Below, piece by piece: positions 17,835 to 26,766 of a DNA stretch of 64,000 nt (position 1 is its first letter; each line of letters starts with the position of its first letter). Both the position numbers and the translations under genes were made by a program. The stretch comes from Comamonadaceae bacterium G21597-S1 (GTDB lineage Bacteria; Pseudomonadota; Gammaproteobacteria; Burkholderiales; Burkholderiaceae_C): positions 62,001 to 126,000 of the forward strand of contig JAPWHR010000014.1 in NCBI GenBank assembly GCA_027214345.1. Reading direction: 5' to 3'. The notes beneath the pieces were generated by a model. The model searched no databases, had not been told where the DNA came from, and was given only the letters and a program-made list of their open reading frames with translations.

Positions 17835-18557
17835 ATGGCGAAATTTCTGAATACCAGTGCGACCAACTACTTTCTCGAGGAGTTGATCAAGAGCGCCACC
17901 GATCGATTGATACTGATCAGTCCCTTCCTCAAGCTGAACGACCGCATGAAGGAACTGCTGGCGGACAAGAACCGGCTGAAGATTGACGTTCGGATCGTTT
18001 ATGGCAAGAGCGAACTCCAACCGCAAGAAATCGAATGGCTGCGCGGCTTGACCTTTGTGCGGACCAGTTTTTGCAAGAATCTGCATGCCAAGTGCTACCT
18101 CAATGAGTCGCTTTGTATCGTGACCAGCCTGAATCTCTATGAGTTCAGCCAAGTGAACAACAACGAGATGGGGGTTCTGATCGAACGGGCTGAGGATGCT
18201 CAGCTGTACAAGGACGCATATGAAGAGGCGCAGCGCATCATCCGTATCAGTGACGAGGTACGGATCTCCATGGAGCGCATCACGCATGGTGCCGCTGAGG
18301 CTATCGAAGTAACTGCAGATGCTGGTGCCGACGGGGAAACGGCAGTTAGCGGCAAGCTTTCTTCGTCGAAGTTTGCACAAAAGCAGGGGTGGAAGACGGC
18401 CCAGTTTCTTGAGCGTGCCGTTGTCTCCGGATACCTCGCTCTTGAAGGTGATCGTCACGTACTCACGGCCAAGGGGCAACAGGCAGGGGTGGAGTTCGTT
18501 ACCAGATCTCGTTTCGGACCCTACTTCGTCTGGCCAGAGGACATAGGCCTGAGTTGA
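17835..18557 (+). CDS. phospholipase D-like protein with C-terminal helical domain
   Basis: A 240-residue protein. The N-terminal half is a single PLD-type domain with NLHAKCYLNESLCIVTSLNL (His and Lys of HxK at about residues 77-79, then SxN), a variant HKD lacking the usual Asp. The C-terminal 65 residues (FAQKQGWKTAQFLERAVVSG ... RFGPYFVWPEDI) look like a small DNA-associated winged helix seen in phage- and defence-linked proteins. A dimer would be needed to form a PLD active site; activity may be nuclease or none. It has the lowest GC in the window, and it stands near the MNT/HEPN pair in the acquired block. Confidence 0.8.
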   Translation: MAKFLNTSATNYFLEELIKSATDRLILISPFLKLNDRMKELLADKNRLKIDVRIVYGKSELQPQEIEWLRGLTFVRTSFCKNLHAKCYLNESLCIVTSLNLYEFSQVNNNEMGVLIERAEDAQLYKDAYEEAQRIIRISDEVRISMERITHGAAEAIEVTADAGADGETAVSGKLSSSKFAQKQGWKTAQFLERAVVSGYLALEGDRHVLTAKGQQAGVEFVTRSRFGPYFVWPEDIGLS

Positions 18558-19203
18558 CGACATTGCCTGGCTTGCAACCAGAATACGTGCCGGATTTCCG
18601 CTTTGACGCTGGTACAGCGGCAGGGAGCGGGTCACGATGCATTCGGCCGCTTTCTTCGTAAAGCTGACCTTCACGTCGCCCGCAGGCGCCAGACCCAGCG
18701 ACCGCTTTGTGTCAGTCAGCGTGAGTTCGCAGACTGACGGCCACCGACAGCAATCGCTGCGCAGCGGCCTTCGCACAGGGTTTGTCGACTGCCTAATTTG
18801 GGTCGCCTACCAACTACCACCACGATGTCACCACCCAGCAGGAAGCGCACATTCATTAACCAGCACCTGGCAGGAGGAAGATACGAGGTCTTTACCTGCC
18901 ACACAACGTTCAGACGACGCCAGGGTTCAGCGGATTCCCGGTCAGTCCTTCCCATTCCAGCCAGCGCCGGGAGAAGTGGTTCTTCAATCAGTAGGATCCC
19001 AGGGGCGGCGCAATCTGGGAAGGCGGCCGCCAAATGGTAAAGGTTCGACTCTGGCCCAGTGGCCCAGGGTCAGGCCTTTGCCTTCTAACCTTCGACCAGT
19101 CGACGCCCGACGGTCGAGGTCAAGCCACCCCATTTCTGGCCAGACCACGCCAACAAGACATCGACACAAGACATCGGCCGCGACCCGGAAGCAAACTCCG
19201 CCC
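18558..19203. other. gene-poor stretch in the low-GC block
   Basis: About 650 bases with only short, low-quality open frames on both strands. A minus-strand frame through 18550-18750 has patches that look protein-like (KVSFTKKAAECIVTRSLPLY) and may be a decayed gene, but I cannot name it. The promoter of the MNT gene should lie at its right end. Confidence 0.4.
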
Positions 19204-19494
19204 ATGCGCCCATCCGAAGCCCTGGCCCAACACCGCACGCGTATCCGCGAGATTGCGTTTAGCCATCGCGTAACTGGCATGCGCGTCTTCGGCTCGGCCA
19301 TGCGCGGCGATGATGCGCCAGGCAGCGATCTTGATCTGCTTGTAGAGCCCACGCCGTTGACGACGATGATGGATATTGGCGCGATCCGTTTCGAACTCAA
19401 GAACCTGCTCGGCATCGATGTAGACGTGCTCACGCCAAACAGCTTGCCACCCAAGTTCCGGGAACAGGTATTGCGCGACGCTGTCCCGTTATGA
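19204..19494 (+). CDS. MNT-type nucleotidyltransferase antitoxin
   Basis: A 96-residue minimal nucleotidyltransferase of the MntA type. The active-site signature is intact: GS at 30-31, RGD at 34-36, then SDLDLLVE with Asp42 and Asp44, and a third acidic site DVDVLT at 72-77. In MNT/HEPN systems this enzyme AMPylates and so neutralises the HEPN ribonuclease toxin. Its stop overlaps the start of the HEPN frame (ATGA), the usual arrangement. The toxin gene next to it is broken, so this antitoxin may now be an orphan. Confidence 0.88.
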   Translation: MRPSEALAQHRTRIREIAFSHRVTGMRVFGSAMRGDDAPGSDLDLLVEPTPLTTMMDIGAIRFELKNLLGIDVDVLTPNSLPPKFREQVLRDAVPL

Positions 19495-19837
19495 GCCGGG
19501 CCGAGCCGCTCCGGATTGCAGACTAGCTGCAGCATGTTCTGGACGCGATCAATCACATTCAGGACTACACATCCGGCATGGATGTCAACGCATTCATGGC
19601 GGATCGCAGGACCCAGGATGCGGTGATCCGCAATCTGGAGGTGATGAGCGAAGCCTGCAACAACATCACCCGGCACCACGCCGACTTTGCCGCCCGTCAC
19701 GCCAGCGTGCCATGGGGCTTCGCTTATGAGATGCGCAATGCCATGGCCCATGGGTATTTCACCGTGGACACCGGATCGTGTGGCAAACCATTCAGCAAGA
19801 TCTGCCCATCCTGAAGCAACAGATTTCCGCCCTGTGA
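19491..19837 (+). pseudogene. HEPN-domain toxin remnant (DUF86 type), stop plus frameshift
   Basis: The frame starting with ATG at 19491 reads MSRAEPLRIAD, meets an in-frame TAG at 19524-19526, then continues LQHVLDAINHIQDYTSGMD through the HEPN core. The ribonuclease motif RNAMAHGY (RxxxxH) is intact near 19732-19755. After GYFTVD the frame shifts; the expected C-terminus IVWQTIQQDLPILKQQISAL is found in another frame ending at TGA 19835-19837. So at least one nonsense change and one indel separate it from a working HEPN toxin of about 115 residues. A shorter product could start at ATG 19578 and keep the RxxxxH motif. Confidence 0.85.
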
Positions 19838-19852
19838 TTGGTTGGCACCGCC

Positions 19853-20590
19853 TCACATGCCTGCATCGAGCCCCAACGCCTTGAGCGTGCGCTGCATCAG
19901 GTGCCGCGCCGCGAGCCGCGCCGCATCAGTATCGCGTGACGCGATCGCCGCGATGAGTTCGCGCCAGGGCTCGTCCGCGGAAACGCCGCGCTGCCCCGCC
20001 ATGGCCCGCAGCGACGCATAGATGTAGATGCGGGTCTGCGACGTGAGACGCGTCCAGTCACTGGCAAGCCGCTGGTTGCCCGAACCGTCGCAAACCCATT
20101 GACTGAGCTGGCGGCCGAGTGCCATCAACTCGTCGATATCGCCACGCTTCTTTGCTGCTCCCACCTGCTTGAGCAACTGGCGGCCGTGCTTGATCTGTGC
20201 GGCGTCCATGTGCGTGGCCGCCAGTTCCGCCGCCAAGGTGAGCAAGGCCATCCGCAACTGGAAGATCTCGACGATCTCGCGGCCGGTCAGCTCGACCACG
20301 CGCACGCCACGCCAGGTGGCGCGCACCAGCAATCCCTCGCCAACCAGCAACTGCAAGGCCTCGCGAATCGGGCCGTTGGAATAGCCGAACTCCTGCGCCA
20401 ACTGGCTCTCGCGTATCCACTCGCCAGGCGCATACGCACCGGTGACGATGCGCTCCCGCAGCACCGAGGCCAGGTTCACACCGATGGACTGAAGCGCGCT
20501 CGAAGGGAGCAAGTCCGCGGCGCTGGGCATCGTGGTGTTCCGCTGTTTGACGGCGCGTTGGTTTGAGTTCTTCGCAGCGTGTGGGCTCAT
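19853..20590 (-). CDS. GntR-family regulator, FCD subfamily
   Basis: A regulator of about 245 residues. The winged helix covers roughly residues 35-100, with RESQLAQEFGYSNGPIREALQLLVGEGLL as its recognition part (see the stretch near 20320-20410). The C-terminal FCD domain is all-helical and ends in DTDAARLAARHLMQRTL, where ligand-binding His and Asp residues of the subfamily sit. The start is uncertain: ATG 20590 or 20530, neither with a good ribosome site. It is divergent from the TAXI-like/Bug pair and shares with it an intergenic palindrome, so it probably represses those genes until a carboxylic ligand binds. Confidence 0.88.
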   Translation of the reverse strand: MSPHAAKNSNQRAVKQRNTTMPSAADLLPSSALQSIGVNLASVLRERIVTGAYAPGEWIRESQLAQEFGYSNGPIREALQLLVGEGLLVRATWRGVRVVELTGREIVEIFQLRMALLTLAAELAATHMDAAQIKHGRQLLKQVGAAKKRGDIDELMALGRQLSQWVCDGSGNQRLASDWTRLTSQTRIYIYASLRAMAGQRGVSADEPWRELIAAIASRDTDAARLAARHLMQRTLKALGLDAGM

Positions 20591-20733
20591 TGTGTGTGGT
20601 CGCATCCATGCGCAGGCGGCGCGCCGCAATTATCACGCCGCCCGTCTGGCGGTCGGCAGCTTGCGCGGCGTCCGGTTGCGCGGGAAGTGCCGTGTCCGGC
20701 TCGACCCGCACTTCGCCTCACTGTTTGACCATG

Positions 20734-20747
20734 AATCATTAATGATT
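20734..20747. promoter_or_regulatory. palindrome AATCATTAATGATT, candidate GntR operator
   Basis: A perfect 14-base palindrome lies between the divergent GntR and TAXI-like genes, 72 bases before the latter. FCD-type GntR proteins bind such short symmetric A/T-rich sites, so this is the best candidate operator; which protein binds is inferred from position. Confidence 0.5.
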
Positions 20748-20818
20748 TACGATCGCCGCGAACCGGCAATACGACACACCGGCGCAGATCAACGTCCAGA
20801 CACAAGGAGACAAGCACG

Positions 20819-21787
20819 ATGAGCGACAAAAAGGGGGCCCGACTGGACCTCACCATGGTGGGCGACTGGGGTACCGCCAACTTCCACACCATCTGGGGCT
20901 GGGTGTCGGCGCATCTGCGCTGGCGTTCGGCGCCGCTGTCAAAATTCAACATCCGCACCGGCAGCGCCTACCGCGACAGCGTGGACCTGGTGGGCATGGG
21001 CGAGGCGGATCTGGCGGTGACGACACCGATCCATATCGGTGTGCGCTGGGCGCGCGAAGGCAGGCATTTCTATGGCAACCGCGCCTATCCCAACCTGCGC
21101 ACGCTCGGCCACCTACCCCAGGACGACCGCTTGACGCTGGCCGTGCGTGCCGACACCGGCATCCGTTCGTTCGCCGACATCCGCGAGAAGAAACCCAAGC
21201 TGCACATCGCCATGCCGCCGCGCCAGGACGACTGCCTGTGCAGCTATGTGATCGACCTGATCTTCAAGGCGCACGGTATCGACCCGGCGGACATCGTGGC
21301 ATGGGGCGGCTCGTACTTCGAGCACGAGAACCCGCGCGCCTGCATCAAGGCTGCGCAGTCCGGCGACTGCAACGCGGTGTTCAACGAGGCCATCATGGTG
21401 TCCAACTGGACCGAGTTGGTGAACCAGTACGAGATGAATTTCATTCCGATCGAGCCGCTGGCCATGCAAACCCTGGTCGACGAATACGGCCTGCAGCCCG
21501 CCGTGCTGGAAAAGGGCCGGCTGAAGAACGACTCGGATGTTCCGTGCCTGGACTGGTCGAACTGGGCGGTGCTGTGCCGGGACGACATGCCGGAAGAAGT
21601 GGCCTATCGCGTGACGGCAGTGCTGGTCGAGGAACGCGCGGAATTCGAAGGCCGATTCCGCCACATGCCCGTGCACCAGAGCCCGCTCACGTATCCCATC
21701 GATCCGAACCGTATGCCGCACGATGTGGAGCTGCCACTGCATCCCGGGGCGCAGCGGTATTACCGCGAACACGGCTATCTCAACTGA
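20819..21787 (+). CDS. TAXI-like/NMT1-type binding protein without signal peptide
   Basis: A 322-residue protein of the TAXI TRAP-receptor fold: VGDWGTANFHTIWGWVS at the N-terminus, an LAVTTPIHIG lobe, ADTGIRSFADI, and the typical ending HPGAQRYYREHGYL. Such receptors are normally exported, but this one begins MSDKKGARLDLTMVGDWG with no hydrophobic segment, and AAGGAGA sits 9 bases before the ATG, so the start is firm. It may act in the cytoplasm as a ligand-binding or enzymatic protein. The Bug gene follows 14 bases later, so they form one operon behind the GntR operator. Confidence 0.8.
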   Translation: MSDKKGARLDLTMVGDWGTANFHTIWGWVSAHLRWRSAPLSKFNIRTGSAYRDSVDLVGMGEADLAVTTPIHIGVRWAREGRHFYGNRAYPNLRTLGHLPQDDRLTLAVRADTGIRSFADIREKKPKLHIAMPPRQDDCLCSYVIDLIFKAHGIDPADIVAWGGSYFEHENPRACIKAAQSGDCNAVFNEAIMVSNWTELVNQYEMNFIPIEPLAMQTLVDEYGLQPAVLEKGRLKNDSDVPCLDWSNWAVLCRDDMPEEVAYRVTAVLVEERAEFEGRFRHMPVHQSPLTYPIDPNRMPHDVELPLHPGAQRYYREHGYLN

Positions 21788-21801
21788 GCAAGGAGACACA
21801 C

Positions 21802-22776
21802 ATGCAACACGAACGAATCACACGCCGTGCGCTGCTGGGCACTGCTCTGGCGGCCGCCATTCCGGAACTGCGGGCGCAGGACAGCTACCCCTCCAAGACG
21901 GTCAGCATCATCGTGCCTTTCGGTCCCGGCAATGCCTATGACCTGATGGCCCGTTACCTCGCCGACCGTCTGCGGGACGCTACGGGGCAGGCTTTCATCG
22001 TAGACGCCAAGCAGGGCGCGATCGGCAGCGTGGCCGCGTCCTACGTCGCACGTGCCACGCCGGACGGCTACACCCTGCTGTTCGGCGCGAACTCCACGCA
22101 TGCGGCCAACGTGCATCTCTTCAGCAAGCTGCCGTACGACCCGGTCGCCGATTTCGTGCCGATCACGACGCTGGCGACCATTCCCCAGGTGCTGGTGGTC
22201 TCGCCAAGCCTGAATGTGAACACCCTGAACGAATTGATCGCGCTGGCGCGCCGTTCGCCGGGCAAACTGAACTACGGCAGTTCCAGTGCGACGGGCCGCG
22301 TCGCCTCGGAGGCGTTCCGCCAGGCGACTGGCATCGACGCCGTCCACGTGCCCTACAAGACGTCGGCACAGGCCATCACCGACCTGGTGAGCGGGCAGCT
22401 GCATTTTCTGGTCACCGATGCGGGGTTGGGCGTGGCGCAATCACAAGCCGGCAGGGTCAAGGCGCTCGGAGTGACGTCGGCACAGCGCGTCCCCGCCGTG
22501 CCTGACCTTCCGACCATCGCCGAGGCCGGCGTGCCGGGCTACGAATTCACGGCCTGGTTGGCGTTGTTCGCGCCGGCGCGCACGCCACAACCCATCGTCA
22601 ATCGACTGGCCGAACTGGTGAACAGTATCGTCGGCAGCCCCGGTATGCAGGAGTCACTGGCCCGGATGTATGCGTTGCCATTTCCGGGCACCCCGGAATC
22701 GCTGCGGCAACTGGTCGAGAAGGACACGGCCCGCTGGGGCAAGCTGATCAAGGCTGCGGGCATCGAACCCATGTGA
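21802..22776 (+). CDS. Bug/TctC-type tripartite tricarboxylate receptor
   Basis: A 324-residue exported receptor. The N-terminus ITRRALLGTALAAAIPELRAQ carries two arginines before a hydrophobic core, resembling a Tat signal; the mature protein begins YPSKTVSIIVPFGPGNAYD and has PDGYTLL and VPYKTSAQAITDLVSG, the family landmarks. AAGGAGA precedes the ATG by 7 bases. It is the second gene of the GntR-controlled operon with the signal-less TAXI-like protein. It should bind a carboxylate in the periplasm; no cognate TctAB is present. Confidence 0.92.
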   Translation: MQHERITRRALLGTALAAAIPELRAQDSYPSKTVSIIVPFGPGNAYDLMARYLADRLRDATGQAFIVDAKQGAIGSVAASYVARATPDGYTLLFGANSTHAANVHLFSKLPYDPVADFVPITTLATIPQVLVVSPSLNVNTLNELIALARRSPGKLNYGSSSATGRVASEAFRQATGIDAVHVPYKTSAQAITDLVSGQLHFLVTDAGLGVAQSQAGRVKALGVTSAQRVPAVPDLPTIAEAGVPGYEFTAWLALFAPARTPQPIVNRLAELVNSIVGSPGMQESLARMYALPFPGTPESLRQLVEKDTARWGKLIKAAGIEPM

Positions 22777-22828
22777 ACGGCGAGGCCGGCGGCCCGTGGT
22801 GCCAATGAGTGCCAGATTCCAGGGTCAA

Positions 22829-23269
22829 TCAGGCATTACCAGAGAACCACGCCGCCGCACTCCACGTCGGAGCGGCTTCGGCGATCAGCCGCACGATCTC
22901 AGGCGGCAGGTCGCCCGCGCCCGTCAGTTGCCGAACCTCCAGAATGTCATCCGCCCCGAATCCGGACGGAGCGCGCAGGGCCCATCCGATTGCCTCTTCC
23001 AGCGACCCCACCTCGATCAGGTAAAAGCCGCCGACCAGTTCCTTGGATTCGGCGAAGGGGCCATCGACGACAACACGTTTGCCATTGGCGACAGTGATGC
23101 GGGCGCCCGGCGCCGCAGGGTTGAGCCCCTCGGATGCCACGAGAATTCCGGCCAGATGCATCTCCTCGTTGAAGCGCATGTAGGCCTTGAAGAGTTCCGC
23201 GTCGAAACCCGGTTGCTGTTCGGCCGTCTTGTTGTCGGCGCTAGGCTGCGCCGTGATGATGAATCGCAT
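22829..23269 (-). CDS. YCII-related domain protein
   Basis: A 146-residue protein of the YCII-related (dimeric alpha/beta barrel) family often found with sigma factors of the ECF41/ECF42 groups. It starts MRFIITAQPSAD and has GPFAESKELVGGFYLIEVGSLEEAIGWA, the conserved middle. Enzymatic activity is unknown in the family, and no sigma factor gene is adjacent here. GGAGACCAGACC lies before the ATG. Confidence 0.88.
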   Translation of the reverse strand: MRFIITAQPSADNKTAEQQPGFDAELFKAYMRFNEEMHLAGILVASEGLNPAAPGARITVANGKRVVVDGPFAESKELVGGFYLIEVGSLEEAIGWALRAPSGFGADDILEVRQLTGAGDLPPEIVRLIAEAAPTWSAAAWFSGNA

Positions 23270-23420
23270 GGTCTGGTCTCCGAAGGTGGGCAGGTTGCTG
23301 CCCGACCATGCTACGACGAACGACTACCCGACAGGTCGACACGTCCGTGTTGATCATGGGTCGTTCTTTGGACCTGCAGCGTCGCAAAGTACGTCAGCCA
23401 GACCCGCGCTCCGCCCACGT

Positions 23421-24700
<1,280 letters not shown>

Positions 24701-24704
<4 letters not shown>

Positions 24705-25678
24705 GCTGCGTACTCCACGGGGTGCGAAACGTCCGGCGCGTGCGTACGAGGTGCCAGGCCGAGCATCAGCTCCAGGTTCTGCACGGCGGCGCCCGAGGCG
24801 CCCTTGCCGAGGTTGTCGAAGACGGCGCTCAGCAGGATCTGCCCATGCGTGTCGCTGCCGAAGACGGCCAGTTGCAGGTCGTTGCTGCCGTTGAGCGCCT
24901 GGGGATCGAGTCGCGTCAAGGCGCCGGTCTGCGCGGCATCGAGCACCTGCACATGGCCCTGATCACGGTAGTTGCGCGCGAGCACATCGCGCAATGCCTG
25001 GGCCGTCATCGGCCGATGCAACATGGCAGCGTGCAGCGCAATGGTCAGCGCAATGCCCTGCCGGAAGCCGCCGTACGACGGCACGAAGAACGGCCGGCCC
25101 CGCAGCCCGGCATGTTGCCGGATTTCGGGCACGTGCTTGTGCTGCAGGTCCAGGCCATAGATCTGGAACGGCAACGCGGTTGCAGCAGTACCCGGACCTT
25201 CGTGCGCCGCAATACCCTCACGCCCGCGCCCGGAGTAGCCGGACACGGCATGGATGCTCAGCGGCGCGTCGCTGCGCAGGCAGCCGGCCTCGACGAGCGG
25301 GCGCAGCAGTGCGATGGCGCCGGTCGGGTAACACCCCGGATTGCTGACCTGCATCGCCTGGGCAATACGATCGCCCTGCCCCGCCGCCATCTCGGGAAAT
25401 CCGTAGACCCAGTCTGCATGGGTACGGTGCGCCGACGAGGCATCGATGACTCGCACGCGCGGATTGCGGATACCGGCCACCGCCTGGCGCGCGGCCTCGT
25501 CCGGCAGGCACAACACCACCACGTCGCAGTCGTTGCCGGCCTGCGCACGCGCGGCGGCATTCTTGCGCAAGCCGTCCGGCAGGGTGACGAGGTCGATGCC
25601 CGGTCGTCCGGACAGTCGCTCCCGGATCTTCAGGCCGGTCGTGCCCTGGTCGCCGTCGATGAAAACACGCGTGTTCAT
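24701..25678 (-). CDS. argC: N-acetyl-gamma-glutamyl-phosphate reductase, type 2
   Basis: A 325-residue NADP-dependent reductase that makes N-acetylglutamate semialdehyde, the substrate of the next enzyme. The N-terminus [17 protein letters not shown] is the short type 2 form, and the catalytic Cys116 is in SNPGCYPTG. The ATG at 25678 has GGAG 7 bases upstream; the in-frame extension to 25723 is not needed. It overlaps argD by four bases, and the divergent LysR gene with two inverted repeats between them suggests amino-acid-responsive control. Confidence 0.92.
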
Positions 25679-25706
25679 TGGAATGCTCCGGTAGTGAAGC
25701 ACGAAG

Positions 25707-25724
25707 CTTGCGGCCTGCCGCAAG
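25707..25724. promoter_or_regulatory. perfect inverted repeat CTTGCGG-cctg-CCGCAAG
   Basis: Seven-base perfect arms with a four-base centre lie 29 bases upstream of argC. The interior fits the T-N11-A pattern of LysR sites; in the argC leader RNA it could also form a stem-loop. Confidence 0.5.
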
Positions 25725-25736
25725 ATTGGTAAAGTT

Positions 25737-25766
25737 GAATGTCATGAACATGGCGTTCATCCATTC
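25737..25766. promoter_or_regulatory. nested dyad before the LysR gene
   Basis: ATGAAC-atggc-GTTCAT (25744-25760) is perfectly symmetric and is itself framed by GAATG and CATTC. It ends 10 bases before the LysR start, the usual place for autoregulation. Confidence 0.5.
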
Positions 25767-25775
25767 TGAACAAAT

Positions 25776-26660
25776 ATGAGAGAACTGAACCTCGACCAGC
25801 TGCGCACGCTGGTGACCATCGCCGAGCTCGGTTCGTTTGCAGCCGCGGCACGCGCCTTGCACCTGGCGGCGCCGACCATCAGCCTGCATGTCGCCGAGCT
25901 GGAGTCGCGCCTGGGTGCGACCTTGCTGCTGCGCCAGCGCCAGCGCGTGGCGCCCACCGGCGTGGGCCAGACGCTTGTGGAGCGCGCCCGCCGTCTGCTG
26001 GTGGATGTGGATGCGACGCTCGAAGCCGTGGCTCGCCAGGTCGAGGGCAGTGCCGGTCGTGTGCGGCTGGGGGCGTCCACCGGTGCACTGGCCTGGCTGC
26101 TGCCGCCGGCACTCGAAACCATGGCGCGCGAGCATCCCGGCATCGACGTCCAGGTGGCGGTACTCACCTCCCATGAGGCCCTGTCACGCGTGCGGGAAGG
26201 CACCCTCGACATCGGCCTGGTGGCGTTGCCGCAGGCGGCCGTCAAGGGCTTGCAGATCGTGCCCTGGCGCCGCGACCCGGTGATGGCGTTCATGCCGCGC
26301 GCATGGGCCATGCCACGCACGATCACGCCGGCCTGCCTCGCGGCCCGTCCGCTGATCCTCAACGACGCCAGCACGCGGCTGCACCGCCTGACGACGGAAT
26401 GGTTCGCCGCCGCCGGCGAACAGCCGCAACCGCGCATCGAACTGAACTACAACGACGCCATCAAGAGCCTGGTGGCAGCCGGCTACGGTGCCGCGCTGCT
26501 GCCGCGCGAGGCCGGCGCGGCCGCGCTGGATGCACGCATCGTGGCCTCGCCGTTGACGCCACGGCTGTGGCGTGCATTGGGCCTCGCCTATCGGGCCGGC
26601 CCGCCGGAGCCCGCCACGCTCTACATGCTCGAGGCGCTGGCCGCGATACGGCAGCGCTGA
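25776..26660 (+). CDS. LysR-family regulator divergent from argCD
   Basis: A 294-residue LysR-type regulator. The N-terminal winged helix is clear (LDQLRTLVTIAELGSFAAAA at residues 6-25, then LAAPTISLHVAELESRLGA), followed by a two-lobed effector domain (VRLGASTGALAWLLP onward). It is divergent from argC with a 97-base gap containing two inverted repeats, so it probably controls argCD and itself. Resemblance to ArgP/LysG is possible by role but not shown by sequence. Confidence 0.92.
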   Translation: MRELNLDQLRTLVTIAELGSFAAAARALHLAAPTISLHVAELESRLGATLLLRQRQRVAPTGVGQTLVERARRLLVDVDATLEAVARQVEGSAGRVRLGASTGALAWLLPPALETMAREHPGIDVQVAVLTSHEALSRVREGTLDIGLVALPQAAVKGLQIVPWRRDPVMAFMPRAWAMPRTITPACLAARPLILNDASTRLHRLTTEWFAAAGEQPQPRIELNYNDAIKSLVAAGYGAALLPREAGAAALDARIVASPLTPRLWRALGLAYRAGPPEPATLYMLEALAAIRQR

Positions 26661-26766
26661 ACGCCTTGGCGCAGATGGAGCGCGGCGGCCTGCGGCTCGG
26701 GGTCACCGGCTGCCGCTATCATCTCGCCGTCCGAGTCCGAACCGCCAGGACTACGAAAGGTGATGG

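Larger units (their letters stand above)
14418..19852. other. lower-GC block, probable acquired region
   Basis: Base composition drops by eye from the two-thirds GC of the surroundings to between half and three-fifths, with A/T-ending codons far more frequent. The block holds a Bug protein, a TauD-type dioxygenase, a Crp/Fnr regulator, a PLD-like protein and a decayed MNT/HEPN pair. No integrase, tRNA or direct repeats were found at the edges, so the borders are approximate. Confidence 0.5.

Noticed and set aside
17598-18776. A minus-strand frame antisense to the PLD-like gene
   Set aside because: Part near 18600-18750 looks somewhat protein-like, but the rest is antisense to a recognisable PLD fold, so it is not called as a gene.
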